The notes under the pieces were generated by a model, which did not search any database, was not told the origin of the DNA, and worked only from the letters and a program-made list of their open reading frames with translations. A DNA stretch of 64,000 bases from Psychrobacter coccoides (GTDB taxonomy: Bacteria > Pseudomonadota > Gammaproteobacteria > Pseudomonadales > Moraxellaceae): the NCBI RefSeq assembly GCF_017498085.1, contig NZ_JAGBKM010000007.1:1-64000 (forward strand), read 5' to 3'. Both the position numbers and the translations under genes were made by a program. Shown in pieces: positions 17,660-25,941 of this stretch (positions are counted from its first letter, which is position 1; each line of letters begins with the position of its first letter).

Positions 17660-17935
17660 ATGTTAACTAAGAAAACCACTACTCGTGGAGATAACTATAA
17701 TGAACTACTCAGTTTGGCTAAGTCTAAAAATCTGACACTTAGACGTGCTAATAAATCAGGTGAAATTCCTATGAGGTTCGAGGTTGTTCGTAGAGGCGCT
17801 TCAAAAAATGAGCAACCTTTTATTGATAATTTAACACCTGAGCAAGTCAATAATAATAGTCCATTAAGTGAGGGCTTCACCTTAAAACAGTTTATTAGCC
17901 AGTTTAAAACAGTATGTCCCAAGGGAACCATCTAA
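17660..17935 (+). CDS. Small basic protein, unknown function
   Basis: A 91-residue protein, lysine- and arginine-rich at the start (MLTKKTTTRGDNYNELLSLA) with no recognised family. The last seven codons lie in the left arm of a 19-bp inverted repeat that flanks the resolvase, so its C-terminus may have been replaced when that segment arrived. It may form an operon with the acidic gene upstream. Confidence 0.55.
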   Translation: MLTKKTTTRGDNYNELLSLAKSKNLTLRRANKSGEIPMRFEVVRRGASKNEQPFIDNLTPEQVNNNSPLSEGFTLKQFISQFKTVCPKGTI

Positions 17936-17963
17936 AAAGGCTCATTAATCTACTTATAGTGGA

Positions 17964-18602
17964 TTAATGAGTAGTGATCAGTTTAGGTATTTTCTTAGCC
18001 ACATCAGCGATCAGATGCCGTGAGCACTTAGCCATTTTTTGAATATCAGAATAGCTATGACCTGATTTGAGCAGACTAGCGATAATCTTGCGCTTTTCGG
18101 TATCTTTTCTACGTCCTGAATACTTACCTTTTGCTTTAGCTCGAGCAATACCTTGCATTTGACGGTTACGGCGATCCTCATAATCTTTTCGAGCAATGGC
18201 TGCAAGCATATCCAGCATCATCGAGTTAATGGCCTGTAATACACTGCTCATAAATTCAGTGCTGCTTTCAGGTTGAAGCGCCATAGATGAGGTGGGTAGC
18301 TCTTTTGATACGATAGATAGTTTCTTTTCTGATAGCATTCTTTTGAGAGTGTCCCAATCAGCTTGGTTCAAACGCGCTAAGCGATCAATCTGCTCAACTA
18401 AGATAACATCGCCCTTATGAGCATCTTCGATCAGCTGCATCAGCTTTGGGTGTACCAGTGTTGCTCCTGATTCATTCTCGACATAGAATGCCGCAATCTT
18501 GTGGCCATGATCGTCGGCAAATGCTATAAGCTCGCTTTTGGCACGCTTAGCGTCCTGTTCTTTGGTAGACGCTCGTAGATACGCTCTAATAAACATAAAC
18601 AC
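17964..18602 (-). CDS. Serine recombinase (resolvase/invertase family)
   Basis: A 212-residue small serine recombinase. The N-terminal catalytic domain has IRAYLRASTKEQ with the nucleophile Ser at about 12, then GDVILVEQIDRLAR near 65-78 with the conserved Arg pair, and the E-helix region (NSMMLDMLAAIARKDYEDRRNR). A C-terminal helix-turn-helix (HSYSDIQKMAKCSRHLI) binds DNA. It probably resolves cointegrates or inverts a segment. Start may be the second Met (18596). Direct repeats in its upstream region look like binding sites. Confidence 0.9.
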   Translation of the reverse strand: MFMFIRAYLRASTKEQDAKRAKSELIAFADDHGHKIAAFYVENESGATLVHPKLMQLIEDAHKGDVILVEQIDRLARLNQADWDTLKRMLSEKKLSIVSKELPTSSMALQPESSTEFMSSVLQAINSMMLDMLAAIARKDYEDRRNRQMQGIARAKAKGKYSGRRKDTEKRKIIASLLKSGHSYSDIQKMAKCSRHLIADVAKKIPKLITTH

Positions 18603-18610
18603 CTAAAATA

Positions 18611-18654
18611 GTCTGTTATAAGTGGTTCCATTATACCAGTCTGTTATAAGTGGT
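18611..18654. promoter_or_regulatory. Direct repeats upstream of resolvase, possible res sites
   Basis: GTCTGTTATAAGTGGT occurs at 18611-18626 and again at 18639-18654 (28 bp apart), followed by a third partial GTCTGTTA at 18653. They lie directly upstream of the resolvase start and suit binding sites for the recombinase or for autoregulation. Confidence 0.5.
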
Positions 18655-18924
18655 CTGTTAATAGGTTTGAAGGGTGAAATAAGTGGTTCCCTTGGGGTAT
18701 ACTCATGTAGAACTGCATGTAATAACACTAATTTGGACTTTGATAATGAAAAAGGATAAACCATACATTGTTGTGGTTTAATATTGTTGTAACAACGGTA
18801 ACTTTACTTATTTAATAGAAGAAAAAACAAAATCAATTAGCGATGTTTAAACTGGTATTCATTGATGGTCACTTTAATTAGATATAAAGTAAGTAAACAA
18901 AAAGTCAGTAAGGTAATTGATAAC

Positions 18925-19317
18925 GTGTCTAAACGAACCATAAGTATGTTGGCTAAAGAACTGAGTGTAAATGTCGAAACAATTCGCTTTTATGAACGCA
19001 AAGGCTTAATTAAACAACCACCAAAGCCTATGCAGGGCTATAGACATTACCCGAAAGAAACGGTAAATAGAATACATTTTATCAAGCGTTCTCAAGAATT
19101 AGGTTTTACGCTAAATGAGATTGAAGGGTTACTTGCGTTAAACGATAGTCCATGTAGTAAAGTACAAGAATTAGCTAATAAAAAACTGATCGCAGTACAA
19201 AAAAAGATGGCTGACTTGTTGTTGTTAGAACACGCTTTGGAAGAACATTTAGGACAATGCCAAAATAATGATGACGATAGCCACTGCCCAATAATTGATT
19301 CGTTGCAACCGAAGTAA
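18925..19317 (+). CDS. merR: Mercury-responsive MerR regulator
   Basis: MerR represses the mer promoter without mercury and activates it by untwisting the long spacer when Hg(II) binds. The protein has the winged helix (NVETIRFYERKGLI), a long dimerisation helix, and three cysteines at 77, 112 and 121 counted from the GTG start, spaced as in Tn501 MerR (82, 117, 126). GTG at 18925 starts at the conserved N-terminus with AAGG upstream; the longer in-frame ATG at 18862 adds 21 non-homologous residues and has no good ribosome-binding site. Unlike Tn21/Tn501, merR points the same way as merTPCA. Confidence 0.9.
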   Translation: MSKRTISMLAKELSVNVETIRFYERKGLIKQPPKPMQGYRHYPKETVNRIHFIKRSQELGFTLNEIEGLLALNDSPCSKVQELANKKLIAVQKKMADLLLLEHALEEHLGQCQNNDDDSHCPIIDSLQPK

Positions 19318-19448
19318 ATGATTCACTTAACTACCATTTCCCACTAAAACAGCATATCCAATTTTACTTCTGCGCCTTAATTCAAGTTAGCTTATTCCCC
19401 GTATCTGTCGTAGCAGATTATCAAAGATAAATTTTTTATAAATCACCC

Positions 19449-19480
19449 TTGACTCCGTACTTAGGTACATGCAATACACT
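19449..19480 (+). promoter_or_regulatory. mer operon promoter with MerR dyad
   Basis: TTGACT (-35, 19449-19454) is followed by CCGTACTTAGGTAC, which contains the GTAC-centred dyad of MerR operators, and TACACT (-10, 19475-19480). The 20-bp spacer (or 19 if ATACAC is the -10) is longer than normal, as MerR promoters require. The sequence closely follows the Tn501 merT promoter (TTGACTCCGTAC). It drives merT and the genes after it. Confidence 0.85.
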
Positions 19481-19504
19481 TGCATTATCTAATGAGGTAT
19501 CTAT

Positions 19505-19852
19505 ATGAATCAAAAAGAATCAAACCTTCCAATGATAGGAGGCATCATAGCAGCATTAGGCGCAGGCGTATGCTGTGTAGGTCCTTTGCTCCTGTTATTA
19601 CTTGGGGTAAGTGGCTCATGGATTGGTAATTTAACTGCATTTGAACCCTATAGGCCATTATTTATCGCATTTGTAGTGTTGTTGTTTGGTTACTCAGGTT
19701 GGAAAATTTACCGTCCTGTAGAAGAGTGTGAGCCGGGAACGGCCTGTGCAATTCCTAAGAAACAGCAACAACGAAAAGTCATTTTCTGGCTGAGCGCTAT
19801 AGTTGCGACAATTTTAGTGACCAGTAATTATTGGATACTTTTGTTTGCTTAA
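19505..19852 (+). CDS. merT: Mercuric ion transporter MerT
   Basis: MerT carries Hg(II) across the inner membrane toward MerA. The 115-residue protein has three transmembrane segments, the conserved Cys pair in the first (GVCCVGPLL, residues 23-24) and a second Cys pair in the cytoplasmic loop (CEPGTACAI). It is the first gene after the MerR-dependent promoter and is complete. merP follows 46 bp later. Confidence 0.95.
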   Translation: MNQKESNLPMIGGIIAALGAGVCCVGPLLLLLLGVSGSWIGNLTAFEPYRPLFIAFVVLLFGYSGWKIYRPVEECEPGTACAIPKKQQQRKVIFWLSAIVATILVTSNYWILLFA

Positions 19853-19898
19853 TATACAGATCAAGAAATTTATAACATTTTAAAATTTGGAGCTAATT

Positions 19899-20183
19899 AT
19901 GAAAAAATTATTATTAACCGCACTGCTTTCACTTTCTAGTTTTGGTGCTTTTGCTGAAGTAAAAACAGTTACACTGGAAGTGCCAACGATGAACTGTGCG
20001 ACATGTCCAATCACAGTTAAAAAGTCATTAGAAAATGTTGATGGCGTTGAAAATGCGAAAGTTACCTACAAGCCTAAGCTAGCTGTTGTTTCTTTTGATG
20101 ACACTAAAACCAACATCAATGCATTAATTGCAGCGACTACCAACGCTGGCTACCCTTCAAATTTAAAAAGTGAAAATAAGTAA
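19899..20183 (+). CDS. merP: Periplasmic mercury-binding protein MerP
   Basis: MerP binds Hg(II) in the periplasm and passes it to MerT or MerC. The 94-residue precursor has a signal peptide (MKKLLLTALLSLSSFGAFA) and one heavy-metal-associated domain with MNCATCPITV (Cys 33 and 36). ATG at 19899 with GGAG 7 bases before is preferred over an in-frame TTG at 19887. Same operon as merT and merA. Confidence 0.95.
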   Translation: MKKLLLTALLSLSSFGAFAEVKTVTLEVPTMNCATCPITVKKSLENVDGVENAKVTYKPKLAVVSFDDTKTNINALIAATTNAGYPSNLKSENK

Positions 20184-20254
20184 TATTTAGCCCCTTAGAA
20201 CTAGTTACGCGTATCGGAGATAAAGCAGGCTCTATAGGTGCACTTGTTTCGGCA

Positions 20255-20602
20255 ATGGGATGCGCCATGTGTTTTCCCGCGATAGCTAGTCTTGGTGCGG
20301 CAATTGGGATGGGATTTCTTAGTCAGTGGGAAGGGGTATTTATCAATACGTTGTTACCACTGTTTGCAGTATTAGCGCTGGCAATGAATATCTTAGGCTG
20401 GTTTAGCCATCGTCAATGGCACCGTAGTTTTATCGGTTCAATTGGCCCCATTTTGGTTTTACTCTCTTTATACCCTTGGTTCCAGTACGGGTGGAGTTCA
20501 TACGTTACTTATACGGGGCTAGGACTAATGGTTGCTGTATCAATTTGGGACATGGTTTCTCCTGCGAATAAACGCTGTGATGATGAAACTTGTACCGCTT
20601 AA
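20255..20602 (+). CDS. merC: Mercury transport protein MerC, N-terminus uncertain
   Basis: MerC is a four-helix inner-membrane mercury transporter. From ATG 20255 the protein reads MGCAMCFPAIASLGAAIG, which matches MerC from about residue 21, with the mercury-binding Cys pair (CAMC). The homologous first 20 residues (LVTRIGDKAGSIGALVSA) are encoded in the same frame just upstream, but no ATG, GTG or TTG precedes them: the codon at the expected start is TTA at 20195. So either translation starts at 20255 on a shortened protein, a rare start is used, or the gene is damaged. A C-terminal CDDETC pair is present. Confidence 0.8.
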   Translation: MGCAMCFPAIASLGAAIGMGFLSQWEGVFINTLLPLFAVLALAMNILGWFSHRQWHRSFIGSIGPILVLLSLYPWFQYGWSSYVTYTGLGLMVAVSIWDMVSPANKRCDDETCTA

Positions 20603-20619
20603 CTTTTTAAGAGGAATAA

Positions 20620-22062
<1,443 letters not shown>

Positions 22063-22092
22063 TCATTTAACGGTAATGTACTTACAGAAATG

Positions 22093-22110
22093 TTAATGGA
22101 GTGCCATTAA
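22093..22110 (+). terminator. Hairpin after merA
   Basis: TTAATGG-AGTG-CCATTAA is a perfect 7-bp stem with a 4-base loop, 31 bp after the merA stop. It lacks a clear T run, so it may be a weak or rho-assisted terminator of the mer operon. Confidence 0.4.
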
Positions 22111-22156
22111 TAGCTGTTATTTCAAATAATTTTCTAGCGGTTTTTTCTCAAAATCT

Positions 22157-22181
22157 GAGACCTTCCTAAATTTTGTGTAAG
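22157..22181. mobile_element. IS256-family left-end remnant
   Basis: These 25 bases are identical to 24359-24383 and match the terminal repeat of the IS256-type elements in this island. No transposase or opposite end follows; an IS3-family element begins two bases later, so the IS3 insertion or a later deletion has removed the rest. Confidence 0.65.
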
Positions 22182-22221
22182 TTGAACCGCCCCGACTATA
22201 TCGGAGAGTGGATTGCTTGAG

Positions 22222-23127
22222 TCAGGCAGCTTTGTCTGACTCACAAAGACTATCATAGTATCGTCTCTCAAACTCAAAAGGCGACACATAGCCAATCGTA
22301 CTATGAATGCGAGTTTTGTTAAACCAATCGACCCATTCAAGGGTTGCTAATTCAACATCACTCACACCTTGCCACTGCTGTTTTAAATATTCAATCACCT
22401 CCGTTTTATAAAGTCCGTTAGCCGTTTCAGCCAACGCATTATCGTATGAATCACCTGTCGTGCCAACAGATGCAATGACGCCAGAATCAGCCATCTTATC
22501 AGTATAGCGAATTGATAAGTACTGAACGCCGCGATCACTATGATGAATGACATCTTTAGGATGGTTTCTGTCTGCAATGGCTTGGTTTAGTGCTGCCATC
22601 ACCATATCAGTGTTCATACGATCTGATACTTTCCAGCCAACGATAGCGCGAGCAAACACATCAATGATAAAGGCGGTATATACCCAGCCACTCAGTGTCT
22701 TTATATAGGTAAAATCAGCAACCCATAGTTGGTTAGGGCGATGGGCATTAAAGTTACGATTAACCAAATCATCAGCACGCTTTTGATCGTCACGAGACTT
22801 AGTCGTTATCTTACCTTTACCTCGCCAAACACCCTGCATGCCATGCTGCCGCATTAACCGCTCTACAGTGCAGCGTGCAGGATGTATACCCTCTGCTTTC
22901 AACTGTTGCCAGACTTTACGAGTACCATAACGGCATTTGCTGTCCTTCCAAATACGTTTGATTTCATTTAGATAGAAATCGTCATGCTGACTACGCTGTG
23001 AACGCTTCTCCGGATTGTCGTTTAAGTCTTTGGTACGATAGTATGTGGATGGGGCAATCGGCAAGACTCTACAAATAGCTGGAATGCCATAAATAGATTT
23101 ATTCTCGTCGATGAATTGAACCATCAC
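22222..23127 (-). CDS. IS3-family transposase, OrfB (DDE)
   Basis: A 301-residue catalytic part of the transposase. The N-terminal HTH_21 region (IYGIPAICRVL, CRYGTRKVWQQLKAEG) is followed by the integrase core with WVADFTYI (first D), HHSDRGVQY (second D) and ALAETANGLYK (E). The ORF begins where orfA ends, sharing one base region, so it is normally expressed as a frameshift fusion rather than alone. Catalytic residues are intact, so the element may still move. Confidence 0.92.
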   Translation of the reverse strand: MMVQFIDENKSIYGIPAICRVLPIAPSTYYRTKDLNDNPEKRSQRSQHDDFYLNEIKRIWKDSKCRYGTRKVWQQLKAEGIHPARCTVERLMRQHGMQGVWRGKGKITTKSRDDQKRADDLVNRNFNAHRPNQLWVADFTYIKTLSGWVYTAFIIDVFARAIVGWKVSDRMNTDMVMAALNQAIADRNHPKDVIHHSDRGVQYLSIRYTDKMADSGVIASVGTTGDSYDNALAETANGLYKTEVIEYLKQQWQGVSDVELATLEWVDWFNKTRIHSTIGYVSPFEFERRYYDSLCESDKAA

Positions 23128-23441
23128 TAAGGTTTGCGGTCTATTTCCGCCTGGGCGAAAAAAGCGGCTGCTTTCCTTATGATCTCATTGGCTTGTTTTA
23201 ATTCTTTGTTCTCACGTTCAAGCTCTTTGATGCGCTCGGCTTGGCTTTGAGCTTGAATCTTTGCAGGAATGGTTTTATCAATGTGCTTTTTATGCCATGA
23301 TCGTAGGGTCTCAGGCGTGCAACCTATCTTTGGTGCTATGGCTTTGATGGCTGACCAGGTGGATGGGTAGTCGTCTTTAGCTTCAACTAGCATACGGACG
23401 GCTCGCTCTTTCATTTCAGGGGTATAGTTTCGTGTTTTCAT
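23127..23441 (-). CDS. IS3-family transposase, OrfA (HTH)
   Basis: A 104-residue DNA-binding protein: MKTRNYTPEMKERAVRMLVE begins the HTH, SAIKAIAPKIGCTPETLRSW is the recognition helix region, and a C-terminal leucine zipper (IKELERENKELKQANEIIRKAA) ends it. Fusion to OrfB by -1 slippage makes the full transposase. Confidence 0.9.
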   Translation of the reverse strand: MKTRNYTPEMKERAVRMLVEAKDDYPSTWSAIKAIAPKIGCTPETLRSWHKKHIDKTIPAKIQAQSQAERIKELERENKELKQANEIIRKAAAFFAQAEIDRKP

Positions 23442-23670
23442 TGTCGTATTCTCTCAGAATGTTGAGTCTCCGACAATCTCGGGGCGGTTCAAGCCCTACT
23501 AAAACAATGGATTAACCTCACTAATCTTAAACACTTGAGATTACTGGATAATATCTCCTAACTTTTACATTTGTGACATAATGTTAGCCTGTGTTACTAT
23601 TAAGTTTCCACGCAATTTTAAATCTATGCTTTACCTAGCTTGTACTATTATTCACTGTAAGTTAAATTGA

Positions 23671-23683
23671 GGACACGCCCTAA
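23671..23683. mobile_element. Solitary end of the CTAG-type MITE
   Basis: GGACACGCC plus CTAA repeats the right end and target of the element at 2443-2610, preceded by similar AT-rich sequence (TTGA versus ATGA). No left end was found nearby, so it is a lone remnant in the gap between the IS3 element and the next gene. Confidence 0.5.
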
Positions 23684-23752
23684 TAACTTTACGCTATTAA
23701 AAAAACCTGTAAGTATTACAACTATGTAATTGTCCATATAAAGGAAAAACTC

Positions 23753-24286
23753 ATGATAAAAAGAACTCTAGCTTTGGCTAGCATTTTGATCTTAACTGGT
23801 TGTTCAACAATGACACCACCGAGATATTCTGTTTCAGTAGATAACGTTCAAGCCTTAAAAAAATATGAAAATGCACAATTAACCTTTTCTGATTTTAAAC
23901 AATCTGCTGCTTACAGCTCTAACTGTCGCCTAATGGGTCCTATCCAACCTGCCGATAACTTAAGCATGCCTGAGTTTGTAGCTAAAGCCTTCAATGATGA
24001 ACTAAAGATGGCTGATGTGTATTCTGAACATGGTACAAAAATATCTGGTGACATCACAAATATCGCTTTTTCTTCAGTTGCTGGGCTTACTAACGGATAC
24101 TGGGATATTTCTGTCAAGCTAACTTCCTCAAATGGCAACTCAATTGATGTGCATAATAAGTACGAGTTTAAGAGCGGCTTCGATGCGATTACAGCATGTA
24201 ATGCTACTGCAGATGCATTAACTCCAGCAGTACAAGACTTAATCAAAAAGACTGTAACAGACCCATCTTTTTCTACTCTTTTTTAG
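23753..24286 (+). CDS. Putative lipoprotein, unknown function
   Basis: A 177-residue precursor with lipobox LTGC (Cys near 17) after a hydrophobic signal, so it is probably anchored in the inner or outer membrane. The mature part is of unknown fold; MPEFVAKAFNDELKMADVYSE resembles regions seen in many small proteobacterial lipoproteins but is not diagnostic. AAGGAAAAACTC precedes ATG at 23753. A terminator follows 20 bp after the stop. Confidence 0.75.
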   Translation: MIKRTLALASILILTGCSTMTPPRYSVSVDNVQALKKYENAQLTFSDFKQSAAYSSNCRLMGPIQPADNLSMPEFVAKAFNDELKMADVYSEHGTKISGDITNIAFSSVAGLTNGYWDISVKLTSSNGNSIDVHNKYEFKSGFDAITACNATADALTPAVQDLIKKTVTDPSFSTLF

Positions 24287-24308
24287 AGTAAAGTCTGAAC
24301 AAAAATAA

Positions 24309-24341
24309 AAAGGGAGGCTAATTTGAGAGCCCCCTTTTTTT
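24309..24341 (+). terminator. Rho-independent terminator after lipoprotein gene
   Basis: A stem with AAAGGGAGGCT on one side and AGAGCCCCCTTTTTTTT on the other closes an AATTTG loop, with one mismatch, and runs into a T tract. It lies just after the lipoprotein gene. Confidence 0.7.
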
Positions 24342-24357
24342 TATGTAGCATATATAT

Positions 24358-24427
24358 AGAGACCTTCCTAAATTTTGTGTAAGTATTTAATCTAAACGTC
24401 AGTTACACAGAATCTGGGATGGTCTCT
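24358..24427. mobile_element. 70-bp minimal IS256-type deletion derivative
   Basis: The left end (AGAGACCTTCC...TGTGTAAG) and right end (GTTACACAGAATC...GGTCTCT) of an IS256-like element face each other with only about 17 bases between. Those bases (TATTTAATCTAAACGTC) resemble the end of the transposase gene, so everything between has been deleted. Confidence 0.75.
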
Positions 24428-24435
24428 AGACAAAA

Positions 24436-24464
24436 AAAATAAGCCGCATTAAGCGGCTTATTTT
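24436..24464. terminator. Bidirectional terminator hairpin
   Basis: AAAATAAGCCGC-ATTAA-GCGGCTTATTTT is a perfect 12-bp stem with A runs before and T runs after. It ends the AlpA-like gene on the minus strand and could stop transcription from the left too. Confidence 0.85.
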
Positions 24465-24474
24465 TAGATAGTGC

Positions 24475-24735
24475 TCAATGAAACCGAGCAGCTATCTTAT
24501 CTTCAATCCACTGAGCGACTTCGCTTTCAACCCATGCTACGCGCCCCTTTGATAGCTTTACTTGAATAGGGAAAGTTGGATCGTAACGATTTGATCTTTT
24601 ATCAAGCATATCGTAAATAGTTGTACTACTAAGCCCTGTATAGTGCATAACTTGCTTTAAGGGTAGCATACGAGGTATTTGTGGCATGCTTGATGCTGAT
24701 ACATTTTGCTGAGTATTTGCGTTTAAATTTTCCAT
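24475..24735 (-). CDS. AlpA-family transcriptional regulator/excisionase-like
   Basis: An 86-residue protein with the AlpA-type MerR-like winged helix (MLPLKQVMHYTGLSSTTIYDMLDKR, then FPIQVKLSKGRVAWVESEVAQWIEDKI). In P4-like elements AlpA activates excision and integrase expression, so it likely controls movement of the island. ATG at 24735 has AAGGAGAT 5-6 bases before; the ORF's upstream Met at 24768 is rejected. Terminator follows. Confidence 0.88.
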   Translation of the reverse strand: MENLNANTQQNVSASSMPQIPRMLPLKQVMHYTGLSSTTIYDMLDKRSNRYDPTFPIQVKLSKGRVAWVESEVAQWIEDKIAARFH

Positions 24736-24846
24736 GATTATCTCCTTGTAAGTGAACGAGAGCATCACCTCTCATATACTTACCGAGTCCCATATTTTTT
24801 TATGGCATCCCATGCAGTCCGAGCGTTAGCCTTTGATGCAGGTAAT

Positions 24847-24879
24847 AAAAAAAGGAGCTGATCTGATCAACTCCTTTTT
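24847..24879. terminator. Terminator after Cys-rich island gene
   Basis: AAAAAGGAG and CTCCTTTTT close a longer stem that continues TGATC/GATCA (one mismatch) around a single T. It lies 25 bp after the end of the minus-strand gene at 24904. Confidence 0.8.
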
Positions 24880-24903
24880 ATGCCATTATTTATCTGTCAC
24901 AAG

Positions 24904-25803
24904 TTAGCTCACCGCTGTCACGCTTTGGCGTAAGCCTTGGGCGATACTGCGTGTGTTTGGCTGCATAGCTTTTTCTGCCTTACTAGGTATTTTATTGCTG
25001 TCGTCTGCTACTGGATAAAACTCTTCCATTACCTCACTTACCTCATCATCGACCTCAAAGCATGAATTGGCATAACCAAGCGTGGCAGCTTGCTCTAACG
25101 CGCTTTGATCAAATCCGTGTTCGCTCAGCTCATGATCAATCGCCTTAGCCTGTTGTACCGCGTCTTTGAGCGTCACCTCATCACGTAGCGTGAGATCTAC
25201 GAAGTAAATGGGTGTGCGATAGCTTTGCGTGGTGCTTTTACCTCTTAGCGTTAATTGCAGTGGTAAACATGACAGCTTATTACCGGACACGGCGGCAAAG
25301 TAGCGCAGCCTTGCTGCAAGCGTACGAATACTATTAAAGCCCGTCGTACGAAAGATAAACGTGCCGAGCTCATCATCCTCTGATAGATTGACGTACAAAC
25401 GACCGTAGGGTTTACAAGCGCCGCCTTGAGCGAGTGGACAGCGATCAGGCGACGGGCAAGGCAGCTGCTCCATACCGTTATTGGTACGACGCTGACAGTG
25501 TTCGCCATCGCCTACGCATAACGGACGACCTGTCTGCCGATCAAATAGCGTGTACTGAGCACGCAGGTTTAAATCAGGATCATTGAACAGCATACGTACG
25601 GGTATTTGTCTGAGCTTACCTTCACTACGTGCGCGAAGCTTTTCATCAAGCGGATGATTGACCCAGCCGTCTTTATTCTGCACTTGGCTGGTAATAGTGA
25701 ATTGATCGTCTTTCGCAGGCAGACGCTTGCCGTCTTTATTGATGACGCGTCCAATGCTAATACGACCAAGTACGGGCGGGGTTATCGTTAGACCTTTAAT
25801 CAT
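24904..25803 (-). CDS. Phage/plasmid-type Cys-rich protein, putative hydrolase or metal-binding
   Basis: A 299-residue protein seen in plasmids and islands and often annotated 'hydrolase or metal-binding protein'. The core is ITPPVLGRISIGRVINKDGKRLPAKDDQF, then a cysteine cluster between about 95 and 130 (CVGDGEHC, CPSPDRCPLAQGGACKPYGRLYVNL) that probably binds zinc. It lies beside yqaJ and DUF932 genes, which often travel together. ATG at 25803 has AAGGAAT 6-8 bases before; the upstream Met at 25842 is rejected. Its reaction is unknown. Confidence 0.75.
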   Translation of the reverse strand: MIKGLTITPPVLGRISIGRVINKDGKRLPAKDDQFTITSQVQNKDGWVNHPLDEKLRARSEGKLRQIPVRMLFNDPDLNLRAQYTLFDRQTGRPLCVGDGEHCQRRTNNGMEQLPCPSPDRCPLAQGGACKPYGRLYVNLSEDDELGTFIFRTTGFNSIRTLAARLRYFAAVSGNKLSCLPLQLTLRGKSTTQSYRTPIYFVDLTLRDEVTLKDAVQQAKAIDHELSEHGFDQSALEQAATLGYANSCFEVDDEVSEVMEEFYPVADDSNKIPSKAEKAMQPNTRSIAQGLRQSVTAVS

Positions 25804-25842
25804 AGCGGTATTCCTTATTTGTTTAATAAATAGATAAGACAT

Positions 25843-25870
25843 AAAAAAAGCCCACCGATTAGGGTGGGCT
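25843..25870. terminator. Terminator after yqaJ-like gene
   Basis: AGCCCACC-GATTAG-GGTGGGCT is a perfect 8-bp stem with an A run before it, which is a U run for the minus-strand transcript. Confidence 0.82.
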
Positions 25871-25941
25871 GTTATATGCTTGCTTCGATTGATTGGTTCT
25901 GATTGATTAATAGATGCGTGAATAGTTAAGTGACTGGCAAC

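Larger units (their letters stand above)
17912..18702. mobile_element. Inverted-repeat-bounded resolvase segment
   Basis: GTATGTCCCAAGGGAACCA (17912-17930) and its near-perfect inverse at 18684-18702 bracket a serine recombinase gene. This could be a small resolvase-based mobile unit, or the recombination site pair of the enzyme. No transposase is present, and no target duplication was found. Confidence 0.45.
22183..23491. mobile_element. IS3-family insertion sequence
   Basis: About 1.3 kb with terminal inverted repeats TGAACCGCCCCGA at each end. It holds two overlapping ORFs on the minus strand, as in IS3-type elements that make their transposase by -1 frameshifting. No direct target duplication was found: AGT lies on the left and AGC on the right, so the flanks have probably been rearranged after insertion. 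Confidence 0.9.
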
